NCBI GenBank assembly: GCA_017307165.1
Contig: JAFKGK010000009.1
Coordinates: forward strand, 1 to 64,000
Reading direction: 5' to 3'
Origin: Candidatus Melainabacteria bacterium
GTDB taxonomy: Bacteria; Cyanobacteriota; Vampirovibrionia; Obscuribacterales; Obscuribacteraceae
DNA: 64,000 nucleotides
Position 1 is the first letter of the stretch. Every line of letters begins with the position of its first letter. Below the pieces are notes generated by a model. The model worked only from the letters and a program-made list of their open reading frames with translations, was not told the DNA's origin and did no database searches. The translations under genes were made by a program, and so were the position numbers. Positions 44,013 through 52,849 of the stretch are shown here, one piece after another.

Positions 44013-44835
44013 GGATGGTGTTGCTGTCCTCTACCGATTGCTTGTTGAGGGCTGCAGGCAAACGCAGCTCGGCTGATGACTCTTTAAACCATTTGAGGGG
44101 GAAACTAAAATTGGTTGCTTTTATACCCAGTTCGGGGCGGTAAGGATTTTGGTCGAGATAGATGAGAAAGATATTGAGTGAAAGAAAGAAGACCACAAAA
44201 ACAGTCATGAGTGTCTGCGAGAGGATGTTTTCGACAAAAAAGAAATATGTGAAGCCGACGATCAAAACGCCACCTACTATGAGGATCATCCAGAGGACGC
44301 TGGAGAGACCAGCGCGACTGGATATCATACGAAATCTGCGAGCATCGCTGAGTTGTTGCATGGTGCTGAGCATGCTGCTGTAGCAGGCCTGCTGGCTTTG
44401 CTTTTGGGGTTCGTATTCGACGATGGCGCCCCAGAGCTCTCGATAATAAGGAGTGGTGGCTTCTTCTTCGGTTTTGTCGACGACCTTGCTCCAGTCTTGC
44501 TTCTGTGCGACTCGAGCATAGTTGTAGATGGCTTCGTGGATGCGATGCCTCGCGGGCTGATCAAAGGGGTGAGCAAAATGGTAGATGTCGCTCAAGGCAT
44601 TTGCCTCGGTGATGCACATCTGACTGGCGTGGTCCAGGCGAGACTGGGCACTGACTACGATCAGGCCAAGCAGTATGGCATAGAGCGAGCCAATGACAGC
44701 CAGGAGATAGCCGGCGACCTCGTGACCGGACTCGAGAGTCGAGCGGGAGATGTTCTTGCGGACGAGAAACATCCCAAGGATAGAGGCAGCAGTGCTCCCG
44801 CCAATTATGAGAAAGCCTTCTAAAAAATTGCCCAT
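44002..44835 (-). CDS. DUF4239 membrane protein
   Basis: 277 residues with four membrane segments: two at the N-terminus (FLIIGGSTAASILGMFLV, YLLAVIGSLYAILLGLIVV) and two around residues 180-230. The soluble middle holds helices with ANALSDIYHFAHPF and NYARVAQKQDW, the pattern of DUF4239 (bestrophin-like) proteins, which may be ion channels. TAAAAT is 6 nt before the ATG with no SD, so a leaderless start. Coupled to the serine hydrolase by an 11-nt overlap. Confidence 0.8.
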   Translation of the reverse strand: MGNFLEGFLIIGGSTAASILGMFLVRKNISRSTLESGHEVAGYLLAVIGSLYAILLGLIVVSAQSRLDHASQMCITEANALSDIYHFAHPFDQPARHRIHEAIYNYARVAQKQDWSKVVDKTEEEATTPYYRELWGAIVEYEPQKQSQQACYSSMLSTMQQLSDARRFRMISSRAGLSSVLWMILIVGGVLIVGFTYFFFVENILSQTLMTVFVVFFLSLNIFLIYLDQNPYRPELGIKATNFSFPLKWFKESSAELRLPAALNKQSVEDSNTIHEN

Positions 44836-44863
44836 CGCTGTATTTTAGCAGAGCAATTGATAC

Positions 44864-45802
44864 TCATTTGATCAGGACATTCCAGGCAATCGATATTTCT
44901 ACGGTAAAAACCGCCAGCACTATGGCCAGCCCTTTTAAATCAGTACTTGCGCTTGCTTTGTTTGGCGGTGGCGCCAACCACCAATCAAACCATTTCACCA
45001 ATAAAGGCATCGTGACATACGAGACAAGGCTGACACTGACAGCGGTGCTCAAAGCCAGGGAGAGGACAAGGCGGATATTGGCCTCCGCGGCCCAGGGCGT
45101 ATAAAAATACCTCAGCACTTCCAGGATGGGAAACAAGCCAACAAGCACCATCAGTGATGCCTTCCACTTGGGAGTGGGCTTGCCGATCTCGTCGTCATGA
45201 GGGAAAAAGCCGGGAAATGTGCTCGAGACCTGGTGATAACGCGTCGTATCGACAAATTGTTCGGCCTCAGCCAGAAGGGCCTGTCTTTCCGGCGACTCAA
45301 ACCAGGTCTCGAGTGCCTGGGCACTGTCAAACCGCACGAGCGTGGTCCATTGGCCTGGCTTGTGTGGCGGAGGGGGCTGCACGTAGATGCCGCCGTACTC
45401 GGCAAATTTGGCCTGGGCCGCGTGGATTTTTTGTGCCCAGCTCCAGTAAGCATCTTGCATTGATGGTTTGACATTGGTAACGATGGCCGTGACGGCATTG
45501 CCCATAGATCCATCTGTAGTGATCTGCTCGGTAATTGCGGTGATTGCAGGGCGCTCCGCCAGCAGCTCTCTGCGTGCTGCGGCATCGCGAAAAGCAATAG
45601 CTTGCGCCTCGCTGCGAAACCTCTGCAACAAGAGCCAATCACCATCAGGATTGCGGCTGGGCGGTATGATCTCACCACTCCAGAAGCCCTCGAACGGCAC
45701 CCCTGTCATCAACAAGCGCACCAACCAATTGGAGGGGTCTAGCTCATTTGGCTGAACGCGAGTAATGAGCGTTACGACTGAATTGGCTTTAGTTTTGTCC
45801 AT
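44864..45802 (-). CDS. Membrane protein with two antibiotic-biosynthesis-monooxygenase (ABM) domains
   Basis: 312 residues. Residues 8-95 (VVTLITRVQPNELDPSNWLV, LLLQRFRSEAQAIAFRD) and 103-195 (VTAIVTNVKPSMQDAYWSWA, TTLVRFDSAQALETWFES) are two ABM dimeric ferredoxin-like domains in tandem. The last 100 residues have three membrane helices, giving the COG3224 layout. ABM domains can oxidise quinones or bind heme without cofactors; here they would lie at the membrane surface. A perfect 8-bp inverted repeat lies 85-106 nt upstream. Confidence 0.8.
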   Translation of the reverse strand: MDKTKANSVVTLITRVQPNELDPSNWLVRLLMTGVPFEGFWSGEIIPPSRNPDGDWLLLQRFRSEAQAIAFRDAAARRELLAERPAITAITEQITTDGSMGNAVTAIVTNVKPSMQDAYWSWAQKIHAAQAKFAEYGGIYVQPPPPHKPGQWTTLVRFDSAQALETWFESPERQALLAEAEQFVDTTRYHQVSSTFPGFFPHDDEIGKPTPKWKASLMVLVGLFPILEVLRYFYTPWAAEANIRLVLSLALSTAVSVSLVSYVTMPLLVKWFDWWLAPPPNKASASTDLKGLAIVLAVFTVEISIAWNVLIK

Positions 45803-46150
45803 TGCAAAAGGATCTTATGTTAGAAGGGCCATGTCTGCATTTTCTCCTGTAGTGAAAAAAGGCATTCTTGACCTGGGTAGTGAATTTTCTGGATAGAAAC
45901 ATCCAGAATGTTTGAAAAATTGCAAAATATCTTACTGCGGAGAGATCACTCCCCGCCATGATACAAGCTTTGTGCAGACCCAGATCATTTTTGCGCTCCG
46001 CCCTTACTGCATTTTGGGATCTTAACTTTTTGGTCATGTTGGTAATTTTGTCAAAAAGCGGCTTTTTCACGAAGGCCTAAAACAATCATATACACCCACT
46101 CCGCCACTCAAACCACAGTCACCCAAGATACGCTACGCTATATAGTAAAC
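45803..46150. other. 350-nt gap with one strong hairpin
   Basis: The only clear element is TTCTGGAT-AGAAAC-ATCCAGAA (45887-45908), a perfect 8-bp inverted repeat upstream of the ABM-domain gene that could be an operator. No supported ORF. Confidence 0.4.
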
Positions 46151-46197
46151 AAAAAAGCAAAAAAAGCAGATGAGAGACCCTTCGATCCCCCATCCGC
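46151..46197 (-). terminator. Terminator of the small membrane-protein operon
   Basis: Minus strand GCGGATG pairs with CATCTGC around an 18-nt loop, followed by TTTTTTTGCTTTTTTG. It begins 15 nt after the stop at 46212. Confidence 0.7.
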
Positions 46198-46211
46198 CTT
46201 TTCACGCTTGC

Positions 46212-46649
46212 TTACTTAGACTTGCGCCGCATCGGCAGCCAGGTCCGCCCCTTCCAAGGCACTTCGCCAAAGAGGGTAGCCGCACCAAAGGCGACGCCAA
46301 AGACGATCAGCGAGCTGACCGCCGCACTGTCCACGCCAGAGACCACGCCAAGCAGCATCAGTCCCTGGAGACCGAGCCACGCAGCCAGCCAGAAGCTGCC
46401 GTACTGCAGGAGGCGACCGGTCTGCACGAGGCTGCCGACACGACGGATGACGATGGTGACAGCAATGCCGAGCGCCAGTGTCACAGCACCCAGGCCGACG
46501 CCCGAAAGCGCCACGCCAATGAGACCACCGGCCACAGAGAGGCCCGGGGTGAGAGCGAGCACGAGCACCGCAGCGGCACCAAAGTACGCCAGCATATTCC
46601 AGAAATGCTGCAGGGGGTTGCCGTGCGGAGTCTTGAGGTTTTTAAACAT
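46212..46649 (-). CDS. Small membrane protein, hypothetical
   Basis: 145 residues with four membrane helices (e.g. FGAAAVLVLALTPGLSVAGG, LGAVTLALGIAVTIVIRRVG) and a basic C-terminal tail (GRTWLPMRRKSK). AAGGA precedes the ATG by 8 nt. Codons are C/G-ending as in other highly biased genes of the window. No family recognised. It is the last gene of a two-gene operon with the helical protein upstream (gap 29 nt). Confidence 0.7.
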   Translation of the reverse strand: MFKNLKTPHGNPLQHFWNMLAYFGAAAVLVLALTPGLSVAGGLIGVALSGVGLGAVTLALGIAVTIVIRRVGSLVQTGRLLQYGSFWLAAWLGLQGLMLLGVVSGVDSAAVSSLIVFGVAFGAATLFGEVPWKGRTWLPMRRKSK

Positions 46650-46678
46650 AGTTAGTCCTTGCTAGGCTGTATTTTTGT

Positions 46679-47239
46679 TCAGCCGAAACGCGAGCCGCGG
46701 TATTGCAGCCGTATCCCGGACAAATGGTGGGCCAGAAGCCGCCGGCTGGCAGCTTGCTGGTGATCGCCGAGTGCATCCATGACGTCGGCCTGCTCCTCGA
46801 GACAGCTTATGTGCTCGTAGGAGAGGTAGTGCCGGCGTTCATAGAGTTTGTCGGCCTGGCGATAAAAGCGCAGGGCATTTTGCAGATCGTGGAGACGACT
46901 GCGGATGCGCGCCCTGTGATGAAAGGCTCGGGCCACAAGCACATGCTCGGGTCCGACGGCCTGCACTCTAAGCGCCTCGATCTCGGCCCAGCGCGCATCG
47001 AGATCGAGGAGCTCAGTATTGGTCCGCGCCGTAGCGGAGTAGACGTGGGCTTCTTGCTCGAGGAGCGAGGTGTACGACACGCTGGCCTTGCCGTCGAGTT
47101 CGACGGTGATGGCCTTGAGTCGTTCAATCGTCTCGAGAGTCTGGGTGCGGTTGGTCGGCGTCAGAGGATTGAGCGCGAGCAACACCAATTTGGCATGCAG
47201 CTTGAAACCAAGCAGCTTGAGAGATAGTTTTCTAATCAT
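46679..47239 (-). CDS. Helical TPR-like hypothetical protein
   Basis: 186 residues from the ATG at 47239 (MIRKLSLKLLGFK). The second half is helix-turn-helix TPR-like (VARAFHHRARIRSRLHDLQN, ALRFYRQADKLYERRHYLS, CLEEQADVMDALGDHQQAA). The first 30 residues are basic and amphipathic, perhaps membrane-associated. SD weak. Codon use is C/G-ending. Function unknown; operon with the small membrane protein suggests they work together. Confidence 0.6.
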   Translation of the reverse strand: MIRKLSLKLLGFKLHAKLVLLALNPLTPTNRTQTLETIERLKAITVELDGKASVSYTSLLEQEAHVYSATARTNTELLDLDARWAEIEALRVQAVGPEHVLVARAFHHRARIRSRLHDLQNALRFYRQADKLYERRHYLSYEHISCLEEQADVMDALGDHQQAASRRLLAHHLSGIRLQYRGSRFG

Positions 47240-47281
47240 GCTGTTTCTTTCTGTGCGAACGTCGATAGTCACCATGACCAC

Positions 47282-47601
47282 TCAGGGTCTGAAAGAAAGA
47301 TCTTGTAAATGCGACTGCTGCAATTGCGGTGGAAAAATGTTTGGTAGTGACGGCCCTGAAAAATAGTAGTGAAAATTGGTGACAGACAAAACATAGAAAA
47401 AATAGTCTGGTCTTTACGACGGGCGCGCGCGAGTATTAAGTCTGTAATGCAATACAAGTCTGGCAAAACGGCCATACAATCATTTGACTTAGCCAGATCT
47501 CACCCAGGCAAAGCTAGCGCAGCTCACGCCGTCAATCTTGACAAGCAAGGGTCTTACTTGGCGTATACTTATGCATCACGTCCCATACGTAGAAGATTGG
47601 C
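47282..47601. other. 320-nt gap before the GNAT gene
   Basis: TTGACA (47537-47542) and TATACT 20 nt later are promoter-like for the GNAT gene but the spacer is long. The rest has no ORF with start signals. A Cys-rich reading frame near 47295-47330 (CKCDCCNCGGKMF) is short and unsupported. Confidence 0.35.
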
Positions 47602-48441
47602 ATGGTCAAAACCACACAAAATCAGCTGGAGACAGACAGATTGCGACTCCGTCCACATACTATGGACGATCTGGCCGCCATTCATGATTATTCTCGCGAC
47701 CGCGAGGTCACTCAGTATATGCAATGGGGGCCAAATACCGAGGAGCAAACACGCAATTTTTTAGAGCTGTGCGTTGCCAATCAAGCCGTAGAGCCCAAGA
47801 TCAACTACGAGTTTGCGGTCACGACCAAGACCGACGATCGGCTCATCGGCTCCATTACATTACGTCGCCTCAAAGAAAACTCCCCTCTAGGCGAGATCGG
47901 CTATGTCTATGCTAAAGATACCTGGGGTAAGGGTTTTGCTTCAGAAGCAGCCCTGGCTATTTTGCGCTATGCATTTCAACAACTGGGCATGACCAAGATC
48001 AGCGCCACATGCGATCCCGCCAATTTTGGCTCGGCGCGCGTATTGCAAAAGGCAGGCATGACGCTCGAAGGTTATCTCTCCAAGCATATCCCCATGAAAG
48101 GCGTGATGCGCGACAGCCTTTTGTATGCCACTACCAGCGATGCGCTCGAGGCTAATCTAGCAGCTCTATCTTTTGCACCTAGCGTGCTCGCCCCCCACAG
48201 CACTTTTGCAATGGGCGGGGAGGTCCAGCAAGCAAAGGTAGCAGCCGGCACCACATTTAATACTGTCTCCAAATCGCTCGATCAACTCTTGGTCGTAACG
48301 GCCGGTCATTTGCAGTATGACGGCGGCACGCTAAACGCCGGCCAGACTCTCAAATTGCCCGGCACCTGCAAGAGCATCACCCTCAAGGCGCCAGTCGACA
48401 CTGACGCCTCCCTGATAGTAGTCTCTATCGGCCCTACATAA
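47602..48441 (+). CDS. GNAT acetyltransferase (RimJ-type) with C-terminal cupin-like domain
   Basis: 279 residues. Residues 8-170 are a RimJ/RimL-type GNAT: LETDRLRLRPHTMDDLAAIH, the acetyl-CoA motif A GYVYAKDTWGKGFASEA and CDPANFGSARVLQKAGM. Residues 195-279 form a separate beta-rich, cupin-like unit (KVAAGTTFNTVSKSLDQLLV, GGTLNAGQTLKLPG). Standard RimJ-like enzymes end near residue 180, so the C-terminal part is an added sensor or sugar-binding domain. Substrate unknown. The dapB-like gene follows after 24 nt and may be co-transcribed. Confidence 0.8.
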   Translation: MVKTTQNQLETDRLRLRPHTMDDLAAIHDYSRDREVTQYMQWGPNTEEQTRNFLELCVANQAVEPKINYEFAVTTKTDDRLIGSITLRRLKENSPLGEIGYVYAKDTWGKGFASEAALAILRYAFQQLGMTKISATCDPANFGSARVLQKAGMTLEGYLSKHIPMKGVMRDSLLYATTSDALEANLAALSFAPSVLAPHSTFAMGGEVQQAKVAAGTTFNTVSKSLDQLLVVTAGHLQYDGGTLNAGQTLKLPGTCKSITLKAPVDTDASLIVVSIGPT

Positions 48442-48465
48442 AGCCCAACAACAGGATATCCAGAT

Positions 48466-49296
48466 ATGGCACAAATAATCATAGGCGGTGCGACCGGCTG
48501 GACTGGGAGCGCTGTGGCCAAAGCCATAAAAAAACACGACCTGCATAGATTGGTCGGGGCTGTTGTCGGTCCAAACAGCAAGGATCTAGGCAAGGACCTG
48601 GGCCACCTCATCGATCCCGACAAATGCAGTTGGGATCTGCCTCTATCTGGTGACTTGCAAAAAACACTCAAAGACTCTCCAAGCACAAACGTCTACGTCG
48701 ACTATACATCGGCAGCTTGCGTCAAGCACAATGTCTTGACCGCTCTCGATTGCGGCAAGCATGTGGTGATCGGCAGTTCCGGCCTCGCCGAAAAAGACTT
48801 TGAGGAGATAGCCGATCTAGCTATGAGCAAAAAGCTAGGAGTCATCGCTGCCGGCAATTTTTCGATCACTGCTGCTTTGGCCAAGCGTTTTTGCATGATG
48901 GCTGCAAAATACATCCCACATCGCGAGATAGTCGACTATGCCTCTGCTGGCAAAAAAGACTCGCCAGCGGGCACCACCAGAGAACTCGCCGAAGAGCTGG
49001 CTAAGATCAACACGACCGTGCTCGACCTCCCCATCAGCGAAACCATAGGCTATCGCGAGGCTAGAGGGGCCCGGATCGGCGACACTCAAGTGCATAGCTT
49101 ACGCCTGCCCGGATACACACTTGCCTTTGAGGGACTATTTGGTCTCCCGGACGAAAGACTGACGATCAGACATGATGCCGGATCTGGTGCCACACCCTAT
49201 GTCGCCGGCACCTTGCTGGCTATCGAGCGCGTCAGTCAAAAACCGGGCCTTATCAGAGGTCTGGACACTTTACTGTTTGGCCCACTAGTAAAATAA
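48466..49296 (+). CDS. dapB: DapB-family 4-hydroxy-tetrahydrodipicolinate reductase, variant active site
   Basis: 276 residues. Rossmann start IIIGGATGWTGSAVAKAI, VYVDYTSAACVKHN and VVIGSSGL fit DapB, as does AGNFSITAAL. The catalytic region reads EIVDYASAGKKDSPAGTTRE: aligned to E. coli DapB, H159-H160 become A-S, while K163 and the (S/A)P(S/A)GT loop remain. Variants of this kind occur among DapB homologues, so activity is possible but should not be assumed. If active it works in lysine/diaminopimelate synthesis. No other dap gene is nearby. Confidence 0.75.
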   Translation: MAQIIIGGATGWTGSAVAKAIKKHDLHRLVGAVVGPNSKDLGKDLGHLIDPDKCSWDLPLSGDLQKTLKDSPSTNVYVDYTSAACVKHNVLTALDCGKHVVIGSSGLAEKDFEEIADLAMSKKLGVIAAGNFSITAALAKRFCMMAAKYIPHREIVDYASAGKKDSPAGTTRELAEELAKINTTVLDLPISETIGYREARGARIGDTQVHSLRLPGYTLAFEGLFGLPDERLTIRHDAGSGATPYVAGTLLAIERVSQKPGLIRGLDTLLFGPLVK

Positions 49297-49418
49297 TTGT
49301 CGCGCCTGACTGCAAAAGGATAGATATTGATGGCTTTACGATATAGCCGATAGACAGTCTCGACAAACAGAAAATATTTAAGTACTCTTAGCTGGTATTA
49401 ACCAAATTATTTAGGTAG

Positions 49419-50348
49419 ATGCTAAGACTCTGCACTCCAGCCAGTTTAAAGCCTTCTACCATTGCTTCCAGTACCGGTGGTGATGGCACGGCCGGAGCCG
49501 TCGAGTATTCAACTCAACCACTGCGCACAATCAGGCCTAGTTCTCCTTTGGACCTGCTTGATTTTCGTGATTTGATTCAGTATCGAGATCTTCTGGCGAC
49601 TCTGGCCTGGCGTGATATCAAAGTACGCTATCGCCAGACCTATCTAGGTGCATTCTGGGTCTTGCTTCAGCCAATACTCGGCGCATCTGTGTTTTTTATC
49701 GTATTTCACAACATTGGACTCTTGCCCGGCCCTCAAGGCGTCCCATATTTTGTTTTTTCGATGTCGAGCCTTATCGCCTGGAATTTTTTTACCAGCATCC
49801 TAAATAAGGCCTCAAACTCGCTCGTCAACAACTCTCAGCTCATCTCCAAAGTCTATTTTCCAAGATTGCTATTGCCACTGTCATCGGTATTGTCGAGTAC
49901 GGTCGACTTGATCATTTCCATCCTGGTTTTGACTGCGATCATGGCCTTCTCGGGTATGACTTTCGATTATTGCCTGGCATTTCTCCCTCTCTGGCTCATG
50001 TCGCTCGCCATGCTTGCCTCAGGCTTGTCGTTTTTGATCGGCTCATTGATGGTCTCTTATCGCGACGTGCAGCACATCCTGCCCGTTGCGCTCCAGATGA
50101 TGCTTTACGCTAGCCCAGTAGGCTACACGCTCGATCAGGCCCTGACTAGAGCGCCTTCCGATTTGCATTTTGTCTTTCGCCTCAATCCACTCTCTGGGTT
50201 ACTCGAAGGCTTCCGCTGTTCTCTACTGGGCCTTGCTGCTCCTGATGCCACTACCATCGCCTTTTCAATTACAGTTTCGGCTATCGTCTTTTTGACTGGC
50301 CTTGTGACCTTTAAACGCATGGAAAGGAGGTTTGCTGATGTCATCTAG
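49419..50348 (+). CDS. ABC-2 type polysaccharide export permease (Wzm/TagG)
   Basis: 309 residues with a cytoplasmic start, the DLLATLAWRDIKVRYRQTYL signature of O-antigen or teichoic-acid permeases (residues 58-77), and six membrane helices; YRDVQHILPVALQMMLYASP near 210-230 is also typical. It forms the membrane pore for lipid-linked polysaccharides with the ATPase encoded next, whose ATG overlaps its end by 11 nt. No glycosyltransferases are in the window. Confidence 0.9.
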   Translation: MLRLCTPASLKPSTIASSTGGDGTAGAVEYSTQPLRTIRPSSPLDLLDFRDLIQYRDLLATLAWRDIKVRYRQTYLGAFWVLLQPILGASVFFIVFHNIGLLPGPQGVPYFVFSMSSLIAWNFFTSILNKASNSLVNNSQLISKVYFPRLLLPLSSVLSSTVDLIISILVLTAIMAFSGMTFDYCLAFLPLWLMSLAMLASGLSFLIGSLMVSYRDVQHILPVALQMMLYASPVGYTLDQALTRAPSDLHFVFRLNPLSGLLEGFRCSLLGLAAPDATTIAFSITVSAIVFLTGLVTFKRMERRFADVI

Positions 50349-51216
50349 CCTTAAAAAAGGCGACGCGCAAGCCCTGCCCGATTATGCTGACCAGGACTAC
50401 ATGATCCTGGATCTCTCGCCACCGCCACAACTGGCGCTCTCAGTGCGTGGCCTGAGCAAGACCTACAAGATAGCGCAAAGCATAGACGATCACGTGACTG
50501 CCGCAGAGGCGCTGGCCGCCTGGGTCCTGAAAGGATTCAGAGGCGGACGCTATCAAGATTTTAAGGCCATCCACGATGTGTCTTTTGATCTTTTTGCTGG
50601 AGACGTCATGGCAATACTGGGCAATAACGGCTCGGGCAAGAGTACACTGCTCAAGCTAATCAGCCGTATCACAGAGCCTACAAACGGCAAGATCGATCTC
50701 TATGGCCGCGTTGGCAGCCTGCTCGAGGTGGGTTCCGGCTTTCATCCCGAGCTTACCGGCCGCGAAAACATCTATCTCAATGGCACCATACTCGGTATGA
50801 GCAATCGCGAGATCGATCGAGAGTTTGATGCTATCGTCGAGTTTGCTGGCGTAGAAAAATTTCTCGACACTCCTATCAAACGCTACTCCTCGGGTATGTC
50901 GGTGAGACTGGCTTTTGCCGTTGCTGCGCACCTGCGTTCGGAGATACTGATTATAGACGAGGTGCTTTCGGTAGGCGATCAGGACTTTCAAAAACAGTGC
51001 CTGGAGCGTATGCGCACGCTAGCACAAGACGGTCGTGCCGTGCTTTTTGTCAGTCATCACCTGGAGTCATGTCGCGAGCTATGCAATAAAGCCCTCGTTT
51101 TAAACGAGGGCTCAATCGACTTTATGGGTGATATCGAGGCAGGTCTGGAATACTATGCCGACTTGCAACAGGTCAATGATATCGGTTTGCTCAAACGGTC
51201 GCAGGCCGCTCGATAA
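50338..51216 (+). CDS. Polysaccharide ABC exporter ATPase (Wzt/TagH)
   Basis: 292 residues from the ATG at 50338 (AAGGAGG, 8-nt spacing). Walker [15 protein letters not shown], the [20 protein letters not shown] stretch typical of Wzt, signature [12 protein letters not shown], Walker [13 protein letters not shown] and switch H in VSHHLE. It lacks the C-terminal carbohydrate-recognition domain of O9a-type Wzt, so export probably uses the non-CRD mode. The coding sequence contains an 11-bp perfect palindrome at 51090-51112. The 3' end overlaps the convergent COG0523 gene by 26 nt. Confidence 0.92.
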   Translation: MSSSLKKGDAQALPDYADQDYMILDLSPPPQLALSVRGLSKTYKIAQSIDDHVTAAEALAAWVLKGFRGGRYQDFKAIHDVSFDLFAGDVMAILGNNGSGKSTLLKLISRITEPTNGKIDLYGRVGSLLEVGSGFHPELTGRENIYLNGTILGMSNREIDREFDAIVEFAGVEKFLDTPIKRYSSGMSVRLAFAVAAHLRSEILIIDEVLSVGDQDFQKQCLERMRTLAQDGRAVLFVSHHLESCRELCNKALVLNEGSIDFMGDIEAGLEYYADLQQVNDIGLLKRSQAAR

Positions 51217-52411
51217 ACTCACACAGACCTTCAAAATATTCAGGCATTTGAGCCCAGGCCAGCGGTCCTGCCTCCATTTCCTGATCGCTCAATAGGCATT
51301 TATCGAGGCTGGCTTCCAGCCATGCTCTATCCATATCGATGCCGATGAGCACCAGCTCTTGCTTGCGATCTCCATAAACAGGATCCCAATCTGCCAGGAT
51401 ATCAGCCTGCATCTCTGCGTCGTCGGGCCAGTCGCTGCGCTCTATGGCAGCCCAAAAATTGGCGCCCATATTGATATTAGATGCGCCACCAGCCTGGGAC
51501 CACTCGATGCCATTGTCCATTTGATTGGCAAACCAGAGAAAACCTTTGGAGCGCACCACGCCAGGCCATTCGGCTGAGAAGAACTCACCGGCGCGATAGG
51601 GGTGAAAGGGGCGTCTGCGCTGATAAACAAAGCTCGTTATGCCATACTCCTCGGTTTCGGGGATGTGTTCGCCGCGCATTTCCATCATCCAGCCGGGTGC
51701 TTCTGCAGCTTTTTGAAAGTCGAAGAGTCCGGTATCGATGATGGTATCGAGAGGCACCTGGCCGCGCACGCATTGCACCTGTCTGGCCCGTGGATTGAGA
51801 TGATGCAAGATGCCCCTCAGGCGGGAAAGCTCATCCGCATTGACGAGATCTACCTTGTTGATGAGGATGACATCGGCAAACTCCACCTGGTCGGTCAATA
51901 AGTCGGCGATGGTGCGTTCGTCTTGATCGGAGACCTCTAGCTGGCGGCTCTTGAGGTCAACTGCAGTCTGAAAATCATCGAGAAAATTGCGCGCATCCAC
52001 GACTGTGGCCATGCAATCCAGACGGGCAATATCGCCGAGACTAGTGCCGTCCTCACCCGTAAAGGTAAAGGTCTCAGCTACGGGCATGGGCTCGGATATG
52101 CCTGTCGACTCGATCAATAGATAGTCAAAGCGGCCTTCGCGCGCCAGCCTGCCGACCTCGAGCAATAGATCCTCTCTTAGCGTGCAGCAAATGCAGCCAT
52201 TGGACATTTCTACGAGCTTTTCTTGCACTCGATTGATGCTGTTGCCTTGCTTGATCAGACGCGCGTCTATGTTTATCTCGCTCATGTCATTGACGATGAC
52301 CGCGACTTTGAGATTTTGACGGTTATTTAGGACTTGATTGAGGAGGGTCGTCTTGCCCGCTCCGAGAAAACCGGACAGTACGGTGACTGGCAGTCTATGT
52401 TTTTCTTGCAT
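51191..52411 (-). CDS. COG0523 (CobW/ZigA-type) GTPase, putative zinc metallochaperone
   Basis: 406 residues from the ATG at 52411 (AGGTG upstream). Walker [12 protein letters not shown] (14-24), the metal motif C73-I-C75-C76 in [16 protein letters not shown] switch and NKVDL for guanine. The C-terminal domain has [16 protein letters not shown] and WFANQMDN, typical of the ZigA/YciC group. These GTPases hand zinc to client proteins under zinc starvation. Two TGATAA-N4-TTATCA boxes lie 44-133 nt upstream, pointing to control by the Fur/Zur-type regulator at 59400. Confidence 0.92.
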   Translation of the reverse strand: MQEKHRLPVTVLSGFLGAGKTTLLNQVLNNRQNLKVAVIVNDMSEINIDARLIKQGNSINRVQEKLVEMSNGCICCTLREDLLLEVGRLAREGRFDYLLIESTGISEPMPVAETFTFTGEDGTSLGDIARLDCMATVVDARNFLDDFQTAVDLKSRQLEVSDQDERTIADLLTDQVEFADVILINKVDLVNADELSRLRGILHHLNPRARQVQCVRGQVPLDTIIDTGLFDFQKAAEAPGWMMEMRGEHIPETEEYGITSFVYQRRRPFHPYRAGEFFSAEWPGVVRSKGFLWFANQMDNGIEWSQAGGASNINMGANFWAAIERSDWPDDAEMQADILADWDPVYGDRKQELVLIGIDMDRAWLEASLDKCLLSDQEMEAGPLAWAQMPEYFEGLCEFIERPATV

Positions 52412-52454
52412 GCTTACACCTATGTTTCGCACAAAATGACAATATAAGGATTGA

Positions 52455-52470
52455 TGATAACACATTATCA
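52455..52470 (-). promoter_or_regulatory. Fur/Zur-type box 1
   Basis: TGATAA-CACA-TTATCA, perfect, extending to 7-4-7 (ATGATAA/TTATCAT). It lies 44 nt before the COG0523 start, in the promoter position. Confidence 0.7.
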
Positions 52471-52528
52471 TTAGGCTGAAATATCGAGAGGGTGGGGCAT
52501 AAGGCGCTCACCCTCTTGGCAATAAGAT

Positions 52529-52544
52529 TGATAAATCATTATCA
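52529..52544. promoter_or_regulatory. Fur/Zur-type box 2
   Basis: TGATAA-ATCA-TTATCA, perfect 6-4-6, 58 bp from box 1. It lies between the COG0523 gene and the His-rich/ZIP operon and could serve both directions. Confidence 0.7.
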
Positions 52545-52598
52545 TTCTCTTTGCACAGCTAGCGCTAGGTATTTTTAATGGGGGAGAGAGGAAATGGT

Positions 52599-52649
52599 TT
52601 TTGAAAATCGTTTCCATTTTCAAAACAGGATCAGACTTTCAAGGTCTGA
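52599..52649. promoter_or_regulatory. Two adjacent palindromes in the leader of the His-rich gene
   Basis: TTTTGAAAAT-CGTTTCC-ATTTTCAAAA (52599-52625, perfect 10-bp arms) and TCAGAC-N7-GTCTGA (52631-52649). Both are upstream of the His-rich gene, which begins 200 nt later; they could be hairpins of a long leader or operator sites. The rest of 52650-52849 shows no gene. Confidence 0.4.
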
Positions 52650-52849
52650 CAATACAACCAACAATACCCCCAAAAATCATTTGCTAAATGTCCTGAGATT
52701 GCGACAACCGCCAAAAATGAGCCTTGATCAGATTGCACCCAGGACTCTAAGGTGAGGACATCTTTCTATCTATTTCTTCTGGACAAGACAAACGCACCTT
52801 TCTGCAAGATCTCCATTCTTTCGCCAAATCAAACCTCGAGGAACTCACC

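Noticed and set aside
45789..46070. 93-residue ORF overlapping the start of the ABM-domain gene
   Set aside because: No SD, no family, odd composition, and it overlaps the promoter region of a well supported gene.
47295..47330. Cys-rich micro-ORF (CKCDCCNCGG) before the GNAT gene
   Set aside because: Only about 25 codons after any plausible start, no SD, and the strand also holds the start region of the opposite gene.
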